Below are positions 6,234 through 13,986 of a stretch of 44,487 nt of DNA, piece by piece. A model generated the notes under the pieces. That model made no database searches, had not been told where the DNA came from, and saw nothing but the letters and a program-made list of their open reading frames with translations. This DNA is from an uncultured Phycisphaerales bacterium (GTDB lineage: Bacteria > Planctomycetota > Phycisphaerae > Sedimentisphaerales > Anaerobacaceae), in contig CALEZT010000234.1 in the NCBI GenBank assembly GCA_937927975.1, positions 1-44,487 of the forward strand, read 5' to 3'. Positions within the stretch are counted from its first letter, which is position 1, and every line of letters begins with the position of its first letter. The position numbers were made by a program, and so were the translations under genes.

Positions 6234-8235
6234 CGGATGTCACGACGAAGGCCGGGCTTTCGCTGACTGCGAGCGTGACTTTGCCGGCCGCGATCGTCAA
6301 CGGCATTGATTTGCCGGTCGGGTTCTGTGGGTCGAGCGCCGTCAGCGCGGCGGCGGTTGCGTTGGGCAATTCCAGAGAGAAGTCCCTCACCTCCGTCGCG
6401 TTGCTCGTCGGGCACCAGACGGCGTAGACGTCCCGCGACGGGTGGTCTTCCGAGCGGAATCGATAGATCCGCACGTTGGCGTCGCCCGAAGAGATCTCGG
6501 ATTCAAAGCGGGTTCCACGCAGGACGTGACGCAGGGTCGCGACGTAGAACCAGGACCGCTTGGGCTGATGCCGGTTCCCTTTGGAGGCCGTCAGGCCGGA
6601 ACTGTCGTATTGGGTCGTGCTGGCCGCGTCGACGTCGCGCAGCATGTAGAGTTGGACTCGGTCCACGCCGGAGGCCGCCAAAGCCAGGTAGGACCGCACG
6701 ATCCATTGGCCCTGGACTTCTTCGGCGCTCGCCTGGCCGATGGCGGGGGCCCGCTGATTCGATTTCGGATTCGTGTCGTAGCCGAACTCCGAGACCCAGA
6801 TCTCCTTGCCCGGCAGGAACCGGTCCCGCCACCGGACCACGCGCTCGAACCGTTCCCGCAGGCCGTCGGCCTCGGGGCTGATGCCGGTGGCGGGGTTGCC
6901 GCCTTGGCCGCCGGCGTCGTTGCTGTAGTGGTGCAGGTTGATCACGTCGGCGGGGAAGTCGCCTTCGCGGTGGAACTGGGCCCACAGCTTCATGGCCTTG
7001 AGGTATTCGATCTCCGGCCTGGCCAGGCCGCCCAGGACGAGCTTCATGTTCGGGTCGGCGCTCTTGACGCCTACGCCGGGCCCGAGGTTTCCCCTGTGTC
7101 CGTCGTAGTCCGCGCTGCACATCGCGGCCAGCTCGAACGGCTGGAAGTGCGAAGCCCGATCTTTCCACCATTTGTCGGGTTCGTTCCAGTTCTCGATGTA
7201 CCGCACGAGGTTCAGGCCGCTCTTGACGGGTTGGCCGGGCTTGAGCTTGAGCAGGGTCTCGTCGCAGCGCGTGTTGCCATATCGAGCGGCGAACTGGAAC
7301 AGATACGAAGCGTGCGCGATGTACGATCCTGGCTCGGTTGGATCTTGGCCTGCGACGGGTTTTTCGTCTTTTCGCTCCTTGTCGAAACCGACGAGGTAGG
7401 GGGCGCAGCCCTGGAGGCAGGGGGCGACCTCGACGCCGGCATCTTTCAATTGCCGATAGAAGGCATCGAAATCCCAGCCCCAGCCCGGCCCGCTGACCCA
7501 ACTGGGGCTCCAGGCCAACTGGTGGTTGGGATAGCCTGGATAGGTGGAGTCCTGGTTGCCCTCGTCCCACTGCCAGGAATGGTATTCTCGCAGGTGCCCG
7601 CAGGCGGCGATCCGCTCGATGGGGTCGTCGACGAAGCCATTGATCCCGATGAAGGACTCCATCAGGGCCTGCGTGTGCGGCCTGGCCTGGGGCAGGGGAG
7701 GCCGGGGCTCGCGAGCGGTTCCGTAGAGCAGGATCTCGCCGATCAAGGCGGAGGGGCTTTCGAGCGTCAGACGCAGATGCCGCGTCGAGACGACGGCCTT
7801 GTGCGAAGACCACCTGCGGTACTCCCTCAACTCGTCGACGAATAGGGGATTCCATGCGTCGCCCCGGCGGGCATCGACGGTCAACCGACCGTTGCCCTCC
7901 ATGTCGAAGAAGCAGACGTCGGTCAGGTCGTGGATCGAGCCCAGGTCGATGACGATCAAGATGGGGTAGTGGAGTTTGGCGTTGATCCAGCCGTTGGAGT
8001 ACGAGGTCTTGGCTGAGGAGGCGTCGCCCGTGCGGGGATCGCCTGCGAGGTCCTGTTCATCGACGAGTTCGACCGCAGGCCGCTGGCCGGAAAGGTTGAT
8101 CAGCATGTCCGGGTCCAGGGGGATGCGATCGGCTTGAGAAGTCGAAAGAGGATACGCGAGAACCGACAGCCAGCAGGCCGCCATGGCACGGAGAAAGAGA
8201 TTCTGCGTCGAACGAGTCTTTGGCCTGTCGATCAT
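6205..8235 (-). CDS. Secreted glycoside hydrolase (TIM-barrel, clan GH-A-like) with N-terminal discoidin-like domain
   Basis: 676 residues from ATG 8235; a GTG seven codons earlier is an alternative. Signal peptide at ~1-36 (LRAMAACWLSVLAYPLSTSQA). Residues ~60-190 look like an F5/8 type C/discoidin-like carbohydrate-binding module (YPILIVIDLGSIHDLTDV ... LRLTLESPSALIGEILLYG). The barrel follows, with two signatures expected of a retaining clan GH-A enzyme: the acid/base in ENWNEPDKWW and a likely nucleophile Glu in EIWVSEFGYDTNP. A C-terminal beta domain (VYAVWCPTSNATEVRDFSLEL) completes it, as in many GH39/GH5-like proteins. The exact family cannot be fixed by eye. It is convergent with the pectate lyase gene and probably works with it on plant or algal polysaccharide. 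Its last codons (SHEPQAR) fall in a gactcgtgactcgtgac-type repeat. Confidence 0.82.
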   Translation of the reverse strand: MIDRPKTRSTQNLFLRAMAACWLSVLAYPLSTSQADRIPLDPDMLINLSGQRPAVELVDEQDLAGDPRTGDASSAKTSYSNGWINAKLHYPILIVIDLGSIHDLTDVCFFDMEGNGRLTVDARRGDAWNPLFVDELREYRRWSSHKAVVSTRHLRLTLESPSALIGEILLYGTAREPRPPLPQARPHTQALMESFIGINGFVDDPIERIAACGHLREYHSWQWDEGNQDSTYPGYPNHQLAWSPSWVSGPGWGWDFDAFYRQLKDAGVEVAPCLQGCAPYLVGFDKERKDEKPVAGQDPTEPGSYIAHASYLFQFAARYGNTRCDETLLKLKPGQPVKSGLNLVRYIENWNEPDKWWKDRASHFQPFELAAMCSADYDGHRGNLGPGVGVKSADPNMKLVLGGLARPEIEYLKAMKLWAQFHREGDFPADVINLHHYSNDAGGQGGNPATGISPEADGLRERFERVVRWRDRFLPGKEIWVSEFGYDTNPKSNQRAPAIGQASAEEVQGQWIVRSYLALAASGVDRVQLYMLRDVDAASTTQYDSSGLTASKGNRHQPKRSWFYVATLRHVLRGTRFESEISSGDANVRIYRFRSEDHPSRDVYAVWCPTSNATEVRDFSLELPNATAAALTALDPQNPTGKSMPLTIAAGKVTLAVSESPAFVVTSVTSHEPQAR

Positions 8236-8353
8236 ACGTCCACCCTGCAATTCCACGGCACGATTGCCGGCGGCACAGTATACGACAGGGGAAAGGGCGC
8301 GTCCATGCGGACAAAGCGACGTGCCCGAGGGGTGTTTTGGACCATGGCCCCAT

Positions 8354-8533
8354 TCAAGCGAGTTCAGCGAGAATCCGGCCGAGGACGAAGTCCATGCGAG
8401 TCTTGATGTTGTAGCGGCCCTCCAGGAGTTGCCGGCGGATGTCGAGAACCTTGTCCAGGCGAACGTCGGGTTCGTCGTCCAAGAGGGCTGTCAGGATGAA
8501 TCCCTCGATCTGGGTCCAATGCGGTCGGCTCAT
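8354..8533 (-). CDS. Small FlgM-like protein (possible anti-sigma factor), 59 aa
   Basis: A 59-codon frame from ATG 8533 with ribosome site GAGGA eight bases upstream. The protein starts MSRPHWTQIEGFIL and ends with the block VLDIRRQLLEGRYNIKTRMD followed by FVLGRILAEL. That block matches the FlgM C-terminal pattern (V..I+..I..G.Y.....+.A..+L), the region that binds the flagellar sigma factor FliA. FlgM homologues are usually ~90-100 residues, so this one is short and its N-terminal half is atypical. No flagellar genes are nearby. It could instead be a generic small regulator with a similar helical pair. FlgM-like function is an inference. Confidence 0.55.
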   Translation of the reverse strand: MSRPHWTQIEGFILTALLDDEPDVRLDKVLDIRRQLLEGRYNIKTRMDFVLGRILAELA

Positions 8534-8643
8534 CGTTCATTCCTCAATGCGATCGAAAGTCCCCGGCGACTCTCATCGAACGGCTGTTTCCTTCGTTTGC
8601 ACCCTGGGAACAGGGGTTCGCGGACATCTGCCCCATCCTGGGA

Positions 8644-8886
8644 TCATGCACCGCACATCCGCAGCGCCTTCTTGGTCAGCCATTGGCCCGTGCAGCTTTC
8701 GCGGGTGCACGCATACCAGATGAACACCGCACTGTCTTCGGTGAGTCTATCGAACTCGATCATGGACGCTCCGCACTCGGGACAGATCCGCTCGGTCTCT
8801 TGCGTCAGTCCGGCGGCATTCCACGGAGAGTGCGACATCCCGAAAGCCCCCCCGGCCACACGTTCATTCGCGTTCAGCAGATTCAT
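8644..8886 (-). CDS. Small zinc-ribbon protein, 80 aa
   Basis: Start ATG 8886 is set by the strong site AAAGGAGA eight bases upstream; the frame continues 33 codons further but without a ribosome site. Protein MNLLNANERVAGGAFGMSHS leads into a cysteine pair CPECG (zinc knuckle) and a second pair in WYACTRESCTGQW, giving C-x2-C ... C-x4-C, a plausible single zinc-ribbon. No other domain or signal peptide. Function unknown; such ribbons are found in small transcription-associated or nucleic-acid-binding proteins. It lies between the FlgM-like gene and the superoxide dismutase gene, all on the minus strand, but with gaps of 110 and 241 bp they need not be one operon. Confidence 0.6.
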   Translation of the reverse strand: MNLLNANERVAGGAFGMSHSPWNAAGLTQETERICPECGASMIEFDRLTEDSAVFIWYACTRESCTGQWLTKKALRMCGA

Positions 8887-9015
8887 CTGCAACTCTCCTT
8901 TCGCGAGCCTCTCAGTCCTGCGTGCGCCCGGCCAACCCCGCGTCCATCCTGGCGTCTCAGAACCGCAGGCAAACCCCGAATCCATTCTTCTCGCGAAGTC
9001 AGATCATCGACAGTG

Positions 9016-9056
9016 TGTTCACCCTACGTTCAAATGACCCTGTTTGGAAAGTAGGG
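9016..9056 (-). terminator. Possible hairpin downstream of superoxide dismutase
   Basis: An imperfect inverted repeat (ccctacgttcaaa ... tttggaaagtaggg) lies ~70 bp after the stop of the minus-strand superoxide dismutase gene and before the zinc-ribbon gene. It could terminate or stabilise the sod transcript. There is no following U-run, so the call is weak. Confidence 0.3.
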
Positions 9057-9127
9057 AAATTACCTAAAAGCCCCATGCCAAATGCCTAATGCGTAGAGCG
9101 TTCCCTCGCTCTGAACCGTCGTCTCCA

Positions 9128-9880
9128 TCATACTGGCCGCCGGCTGTTCCTGGCCTGTTCCCAAAGGGCCGCCGCAAGGGGCCAATTGGCCAGCTTCATG
9201 AAGCTGTCGACCCAGGCGGCGCGGTTGTTCTGGTGCTGGAGATAGTAGGCGTGCTCCCAGACGTCGCAGACCAGCAGCGGAACCACACCCCAGATGGCGA
9301 GGTCCTGATGCCGTTCGGTCTGGAGGACCAGCAGTTTGTCCGAGATGGGTTCGTAGACGAGCAGGCCCCAGCCGTTGGACATCACGGCCTTGGTGGCCGC
9401 GGCGAATTGGTTCATTCCGTTTTGCACCGAGCCGAAACTCTTGTTCATGGCCTCCGCCAGGGCGTCGGGCACTCGTTCTTGTTTGGGACTCATCGAGTGC
9501 CAGAAGAGGGTGTGCAGGACGTGGCCGCTGCCGTTGAAGGCCAGATCCCGACTGAGCGCTCGGACCTGTGCGTAGTCGTTCTTGCCCCTGGCGGCCTGCA
9601 GCCCTTCGAGGGCGGCGTTCAGGCCGTTGACGTAGGCCGCGTGGTGTCTGTCGTGGTGGATTCGCAGCGTCTTCTCGTCATAGAGCGGTTCGAGGGCGTT
9701 GTAGTCGTACGGCAGCGCGGGAAGGAGGTACTTTCCGTCGGAGTAGGCGGCGGCAAACGCGGTCTGCACGGCGGTCGCGCCCGAAGCCTTGTCTTCCAGG
9801 ACGCCGGTTTCCAAAGCCACACCAAGGCCCGCCACCGGTGCCAGTTTCAGGAGGTCCCTTCGAAACAGATTCATCGTCAT
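9128..9880 (-). CDS. Superoxide dismutase (Mn/Fe family), exported by a Tat-type signal
   Basis: 250 residues from ATG 9880, preceded by GGGGAAG. The N-terminus MTMNLFRRDLLKLAPVAGLG is a twin-arginine signal (RRDLLK then a mild hydrophobic stretch), so the enzyme should be folded with its metal and exported. The SOD domain spans ~50-245. Metal ligands are visible: His75 in IHHDRHHAAYV, the His in VLHTLFW, and Asp and His in DVWEHAYYLQHQN. The GSGHVLHTLFW surroundings look more Mn-like than Fe-like, but metal choice cannot be proven by sequence. It converts superoxide to peroxide and oxygen in the periplasm or at the surface, which suits an anaerobe meeting oxygen. The family is usually ~200 residues; the excess is the signal and linker. 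Confidence 0.93.
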   Translation of the reverse strand: MTMNLFRRDLLKLAPVAGLGVALETGVLEDKASGATAVQTAFAAAYSDGKYLLPALPYDYNALEPLYDEKTLRIHHDRHHAAYVNGLNAALEGLQAARGKNDYAQVRALSRDLAFNGSGHVLHTLFWHSMSPKQERVPDALAEAMNKSFGSVQNGMNQFAAATKAVMSNGWGLLVYEPISDKLLVLQTERHQDLAIWGVVPLLVCDVWEHAYYLQHQNNRAAWVDSFMKLANWPLAAALWEQARNSRRPV

Positions 9881-10208
9881 GATTCTTCCCCTTTTCCTGT
9901 TGGATCGATCGGCTCAGTTCTCCCCCATGGGACCCGCAAGACGCTGCGGATTCTCCCCCCGTTTCTGGGTATATGGGAGCGCAAAGTCTGTACGGGCCAC
10001 CCCGCGGTGCGGTTCGCAAGGGGATGCAAAGTTCTCGAAGCTCAGATTTCTCGACGGAAAATGATCTTCGATTTGTCACCACAGCCCGCGAAGGGCCACT
10101 ATCCTAGGAAGAAGCCTACTCTGACTTCACGGTTCGGTCGGGGCGTCGCGGCGACCGCCCCGGCCGACCTTTCTATGGTCCTGTTCGTTCGGGATGGAGG
10201 TTCCTGTC
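9881..10208. other. Divergent intergenic region, no feature recognised
   Basis: About 330 bp between the superoxide dismutase (minus) and CotH (plus) genes. It must hold both promoters, but I find no clear -35/-10 pair, operator or RNA. Confidence 0.5.
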
Positions 10209-12770
10209 TTGAAGACGACGGCTGCCGGCTATCTGTGGCTCACGCTTCTCCTGGTCCTGATGATTGCCATGCCCGCGCGAGCGGTGGATCTGGCGATCAA
10301 CGAGGTGATGGCGTCCAACACCCTGACAAAGGCCGATCCGCAGGGCCAATACGACGATTGGATCGAGATCTACAACTTTGGGAGTATGCCTTTAGACATA
10401 GGCGGTCTGTACCTGACGGATGATCTCAGCAATCCGACCCAATGGCAAATCCCGGCGGGCGATCCCGACCTGACGACGATCGCCCCCGGCGGATACCTCC
10501 TGATCTGGGCCGATGGCGACCTGGACGGTCAGGGTCTTCACGCGACTTTCCGACTCAGCGCCGGCGGCGAGGAGATCGGACTGTTCGACGCCGACGGCGC
10601 GACTCTGATCGACAGCATGGTCTTCCCGAAGCTGGTCGCGGACGTCTCTTATGGTCGCCAGCCGGACGGCGGGGAGGATTTGCGGTATTTTGCCCCCGCC
10701 TCGCCGGGCGCCAAGAACCAGGGGGGGTATGAGGGGTTGGTCGACGAGATCACATTCAGCCAGGGGCACGGTTTCCGCAGCGAATCTTTCGCCCTCGAAC
10801 TCCTGACTGAGACCCCGGAAGCGGCGATCTACTATTCTCTGGACGGCGAACTGCCCGGCCAGGTGCAGACCAGCACCGTCCCGGTCGGAGGTCGCAACGT
10901 TCCCAGCCAGCCGCAGGCTCCGACTGTATCCGGGACGCTCTACACAGGCCCCATCCTCATCGACAAGACCACCTGCGTGCGGGCTATCGCGATCCGCGAA
11001 GGCTGGAAATCCTCCCCCGTTCGCACGCGGACCTACCTTTTCGTAAGTGATGTGGTCAGGCAATCGCCAACAGGGTCCAAGCCCGGTGCGAACTGGCCCA
11101 ACCCGAGCACCGGGGGCGGCGGTGGCTGGGGCGGCTGGGGCGGGGGCGGGCAGGTCATCGACTACGGCATGGATCCGGACGTCGTGAACGATGCTCGATA
11201 CAAGGCCCTCGTGGAAGACGCACTGCTTTCGATTCCCTCTCTGTCGATCGTCACGCCTCTGGCCAACCTGTTCGACACGGCCACGGGAATCTACATGAAC
11301 GCCCTGCAGGATGGGATTGCCTGGGAACGTCCGGTCTCGGTGGAACTGATCCATCCGGACGGGGCCGAGGGGTTCCAGACCGATGCGGGACTGCGAATCC
11401 GCGGGGGGTACGGCCGCCAGGGCAGCAATGCCAAACATGCCTTCCGTCTGTTCTTCCGGGCCGAGTACGGCGCGTCCAAGCTACGATACCCCCTGTTCGA
11501 CGACGAAGGCGTCGATACCTTCGACAAGGTGGACCTGCGGACCGAGAGCAACTACTCCTGGGCCTTCAAAGGCAGCACCGGCGACGACAACGGCGGCAAG
11601 AACACCCTGCTGCGCGACGTCTTCTCCCGCGATCTCCAGGGCGCGACCGGCCAGCCCTACACGCGGAGCCGCTACTACCATCTCTACCTCAACGGTCAGT
11701 ATTGGGGCATTTACCAGACTCAGGAACGCTCGGAGGCCCGCTACGCCGCTTCTTACTTCGGCGGAAGCAGCGAGGACTACGACGTGGCCAAGGTCAACGC
11801 CGGGCCCGGGGCGCCCTACACCATCGAGGTGACCGACGGCACGCTCGACGCCTACAACCGGCTCTGGCAGGCGGCTTCGAAGGGCTTTTCCACAAACGCG
11901 GCTTACTATCAGGTGCAGGGCCTCAACCCGGACGGTACGCCAAACCCCGCGTTCGAGCGGCTCCTGGACGTCGACAACGTGATCGACTACATGATCTGCA
12001 CGTTCTATGCCGGCGACCTCGACGCTCCGATCTCGAACTTCCTGCAGAACACCCGTCCGAACAACTTCTACGCGATCTACAATCGCACGAACCCCGACGG
12101 CTTCAAGTTCTTCCGGCACGACGCCGAGCACACGATGTTCAACGTGAACGAGGATCGGACCGGACCTTATTCCGCAGGCCAGCAGTCGCAGTACTTCAAT
12201 CCGCAGTGGCTGCACCAGCAGCTTATGAGCCATCCCGAGTACAAGATGCGTTTCGCGGACCACGTCTACAGGCACTTCTTCAACGACGGCGTGATGACCC
12301 CCACAGCGGTCGCCCGACTGGCGACAGCCCGCAAGGACTCGATCGATTTGGCGATCATCGCGGAGTCCGCCCGCTGGGGCGATACCAAGGTCGCCAAGCC
12401 CCGAACGAAGGACGACGACTGGCTGCCGCAGGTGCGATTCCTGCTCAACGACTATTTCCCCAAACGGACGAACATCGTCCTTAACCAGTTCAAGAACAAA
12501 GGCTGGTACCCCAGCGTCGAGCCGCCTGCCTTCAACCAGCATGGGGGAGCGGTGCAGGCGGGGTTCACTCTGATCATGACCGCGCCGGCAGGGGAGATCT
12601 ACTACACGCTCGACGGCCAGGACCCCCGCCTGCCCGGCGGAGCAGTCAACGCGACACAGGCGGTCAAGTACGCCGGACCGGTCACGCTGACGAAGTCCGC
12701 CCACGTCAAGGCGCGTGTCTTCGCAGGCGCCTGGAGCGTGCTTCACGAGGCCACCTTCGAGATCCCCTGA
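10209..12770 (+). CDS. CotH-kinase family surface protein with lamin-tail domain
   Basis: 853 residues from a TTG at 10209, preferred because GGAGG lies eight bases upstream and the product then begins as a clean signal peptide (MKTTAAGYLWLTLLLVLMIA); ATG 10194 would place that GGAGG inside the gene. Domains: lamin-tail (LTD) at ~25-140 (LAINEVMASN, DDWIEIYNFGSMPLDIGGLY, ADGDLDGQG); chitobiase-like Ig fold at ~185-280 (ALELLTETPEAAIYYSLDG); a glycine/tryptophan linker GGGGGWGGWGGGG at ~304-316; CotH kinase-like domain at ~350-730 (LRIRGGYGRQGSNAKHAF, RHDAEHTMFNVNEDR); and a second chitobiase-like fold at the C-terminus (YYTLDGQDPRLPGG). CotH of Bacillus is an atypical protein kinase of spore coat; planctomycete homologues are extracellular and of unknown substrate. 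Stands alone. Confidence 0.88.
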   Translation: MKTTAAGYLWLTLLLVLMIAMPARAVDLAINEVMASNTLTKADPQGQYDDWIEIYNFGSMPLDIGGLYLTDDLSNPTQWQIPAGDPDLTTIAPGGYLLIWADGDLDGQGLHATFRLSAGGEEIGLFDADGATLIDSMVFPKLVADVSYGRQPDGGEDLRYFAPASPGAKNQGGYEGLVDEITFSQGHGFRSESFALELLTETPEAAIYYSLDGELPGQVQTSTVPVGGRNVPSQPQAPTVSGTLYTGPILIDKTTCVRAIAIREGWKSSPVRTRTYLFVSDVVRQSPTGSKPGANWPNPSTGGGGGWGGWGGGGQVIDYGMDPDVVNDARYKALVEDALLSIPSLSIVTPLANLFDTATGIYMNALQDGIAWERPVSVELIHPDGAEGFQTDAGLRIRGGYGRQGSNAKHAFRLFFRAEYGASKLRYPLFDDEGVDTFDKVDLRTESNYSWAFKGSTGDDNGGKNTLLRDVFSRDLQGATGQPYTRSRYYHLYLNGQYWGIYQTQERSEARYAASYFGGSSEDYDVAKVNAGPGAPYTIEVTDGTLDAYNRLWQAASKGFSTNAAYYQVQGLNPDGTPNPAFERLLDVDNVIDYMICTFYAGDLDAPISNFLQNTRPNNFYAIYNRTNPDGFKFFRHDAEHTMFNVNEDRTGPYSAGQQSQYFNPQWLHQQLMSHPEYKMRFADHVYRHFFNDGVMTPTAVARLATARKDSIDLAIIAESARWGDTKVAKPRTKDDDWLPQVRFLLNDYFPKRTNIVLNQFKNKGWYPSVEPPAFNQHGGAVQAGFTLIMTAPAGEIYYTLDGQDPRLPGGAVNATQAVKYAGPVTLTKSAHVKARVFAGAWSVLHEATFEIP

Positions 12771-12846
12771 CGACTCAGGACTCCAGATCCCAGGACAAGC
12801 GACGGGCGGCCCTCGAGATTGAGCCGGGGCCGGCTTGGGCCAGGAG

Positions 12847-12893
12847 CGGGGGCGTCATGGGCGCTTGTCATGTTGAGCGAAGCGAAACATCTG
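12847..12893 (+). repeat. Interspersed repeat 'gtcatgttgagcgaagcg'
   Basis: This 47-bp stretch aligns well with one arm of the palindromic element at 26559-26714 (shared core gtcatg.tgagcg.agcgaa, preceded in both by gggggc.tcatg). It is a single unpaired arm here. It sits immediately upstream of a MarR gene, as does the other copy. Confidence 0.75.
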
Positions 12894-12913
12894 GCGATCG
12901 GATGAGATTTTGT

Positions 12914-12942
12914 TTGACATCGGTTCGTGTACGAACTATAGT
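12914..12942 (+). promoter_or_regulatory. Sigma70-like promoter of the MarR gene
   Basis: A perfect TTGACA (12914-12919) and TATAGT (12937-12942) are separated by 17 bp, 37 bp before the MarR start codon. The spacer is filled by a palindrome (next entry), so regulator binding would block RNA polymerase. Confidence 0.75.
12923..12936. promoter_or_regulatory. Palindromic operator in MarR promoter
   Basis: gttcgtgtacgaac is a perfect palindrome between -35 and -10. The same half-sites (GTTCG-N4-CGAAC) recur at 13430-13447, so this is a likely autoregulatory site of the MarR protein encoded just downstream. Confidence 0.7.
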
Positions 12943-12979
12943 GCGTTGGTTTGCGAAACGAACCGTGTTGGGAATCGCC

Positions 12980-13414
12980 ATGGCTGACGTCAGAGAAATC
13001 GCAGCGCAGATCGGCAGGATCCGAGAGAAGGCCAATGCCCTGATCGAATCGGAGTTGAAGGATCGGGGGATCCAGGGGATCGTCCCGGCCCACGGACCCG
13101 TGCTGGCCTTTCTCTTGCGGCAAAGCGAGCCGGTTCCGATCAAGGCAGTCGTGGAGAGCGTCGGGCGGGTCAAGTCGACGGTGACCGTCACGATCGGGAC
13201 CCTCGAAAGACACGGCTATCTCCGCAAGTTCCCCAGCGACACGGATCGTCGCGTCACGTATGTGGAACTGACCCCCAAGGGGCGCAGGCTCCGGAAGGAC
13301 TTTGAAGAGATTTCCGGGACGTTGCGAAGCAGACTCTACGGCGACATGAGTCCAAAGGACCGCGAACGCCTGGTCGAACAGTTGGAAAGGATCGAGGCGA
13401 ACCTGAACGCATAG
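12980..13414 (+). CDS. MarR-family transcriptional regulator
   Basis: 144 residues from ATG 12980; the open frame extends to 12857 but that part is repeat and promoter. The winged helix is recognisable: an N-terminal dimerisation helix (IAAQIGRIREKANALIESEL), HTH around PIKAVVESVGRVKSTVTVTIG with recognition-helix text TIGTLERHGYL, the wing with the MarR hallmark DTDRRVTYVELTPKGRRL, and a C-terminal helix (MSPKDRERLVEQLERIEANL). A classic promoter with a palindrome in its spacer lies upstream and a matching palindrome lies between this gene and the cupin gene, so it probably represses itself and the cupin-MBL-SagB-PQQ genes until a small ligand releases it. No ligand can be named. Confidence 0.88.
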   Translation: MADVREIAAQIGRIREKANALIESELKDRGIQGIVPAHGPVLAFLLRQSEPVPIKAVVESVGRVKSTVTVTIGTLERHGYLRKFPSDTDRRVTYVELTPKGRRLRKDFEEISGTLRSRLYGDMSPKDRERLVEQLERIEANLNA

Positions 13415-13429
13415 TTTTTTTTGTGTTAA

Positions 13430-13447
13430 TAGTTCGTAGGCGAACTA
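13430..13447. promoter_or_regulatory. Second palindromic operator before the cupin gene
   Basis: tagttcg-tagg-cgaacta is a perfect 7-bp inverted repeat with a 4-bp centre, sharing GTTCG-N4-CGAAC with the operator at 12923-12936. A weak promoter (tgtgtt, 18 bp, tagttt) would again place the palindrome in the spacer. Likely regulates the downstream operon. Confidence 0.65.
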
Positions 13448-13526
13448 GTTTCTGCAGAAGGCAGGCTGATGTCAGACCTGTCGAAGCAGGAAGGAACCGT
13501 AACCGCGATTTGGACAGGAGCAGAAG

Positions 13527-13925
13527 ATGGAAAAGACAGGAACCAGCTACCGAATGGCATCGATCGGGGACATCCGCACGCTTGGGCGAGTGACGCTCAA
13601 GGACGCGCTCGCGCTGACGGGCTCGGAGATCTCCGTCAATGAACTGCCGCCAGGGGTCAGCGTGCCGTTCGTACACAGTCACAAGCGGAACGAAGAGGTC
13701 TATATGATCCTGAAAGGCAAGGGCCGGTTCTACATCGACGGCCAGGAGTTTGATGTCGAAGAAGGCAACGCCGTTCGCGTTGATCCTGCCGGCGCGAGGT
13801 GCTTGAAAGCCGACGACCAGACTCCGATTCGGTACCTCTGCATTCAGACCGAGGCGAACAGCCTGGTCCAATTCACCCAGAGCGATGGGGTCATCCTGGA
13901 AGCCAAACCGAGTTGGCTGAAGTGA
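13527..13925 (+). CDS. Cupin-domain protein, 132 aa
   Basis: A single cupin barrel. Motif 1 is VHSHKRNEEVYMILKGKGRF (two His, Glu: the metal site) and motif 2 is the region VEEGNAVRVDPAGARCLKA, in which the usual third His is not obvious. The start ATG 13527 has AGGAG six bases upstream. Small cupins of this kind act as dioxygenases, isomerases or ligand sensors. The preceding palindrome suggests control by the MarR protein upstream, and the following gene starts 61 bp later, so an operon with the MBL-fusion gene is likely. The substrate is unknown. Confidence 0.85.
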   Translation: MEKTGTSYRMASIGDIRTLGRVTLKDALALTGSEISVNELPPGVSVPFVHSHKRNEEVYMILKGKGRFYIDGQEFDVEEGNAVRVDPAGARCLKADDQTPIRYLCIQTEANSLVQFTQSDGVILEAKPSWLK

Positions 13926-13986
13926 GCTGATGCCCTGTGAGCGTCTCGGAGTTTCCATGGAATGCCGTAAATAAGGAGGTTCTGCC

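Noticed and set aside
11113..11151. GGCGG/GGGGC-rich tract in the CotH gene as a possible regulatory or G-quadruplex element
   Set aside because: It encodes a Gly/Trp linker between domains in frame; simplest explanation is a coding low-complexity linker.
12857..12979. N-terminal extension of the first MarR frame
   Set aside because: It would translate the repeat, promoter and operator; the ATG at 12980 matches the family start.
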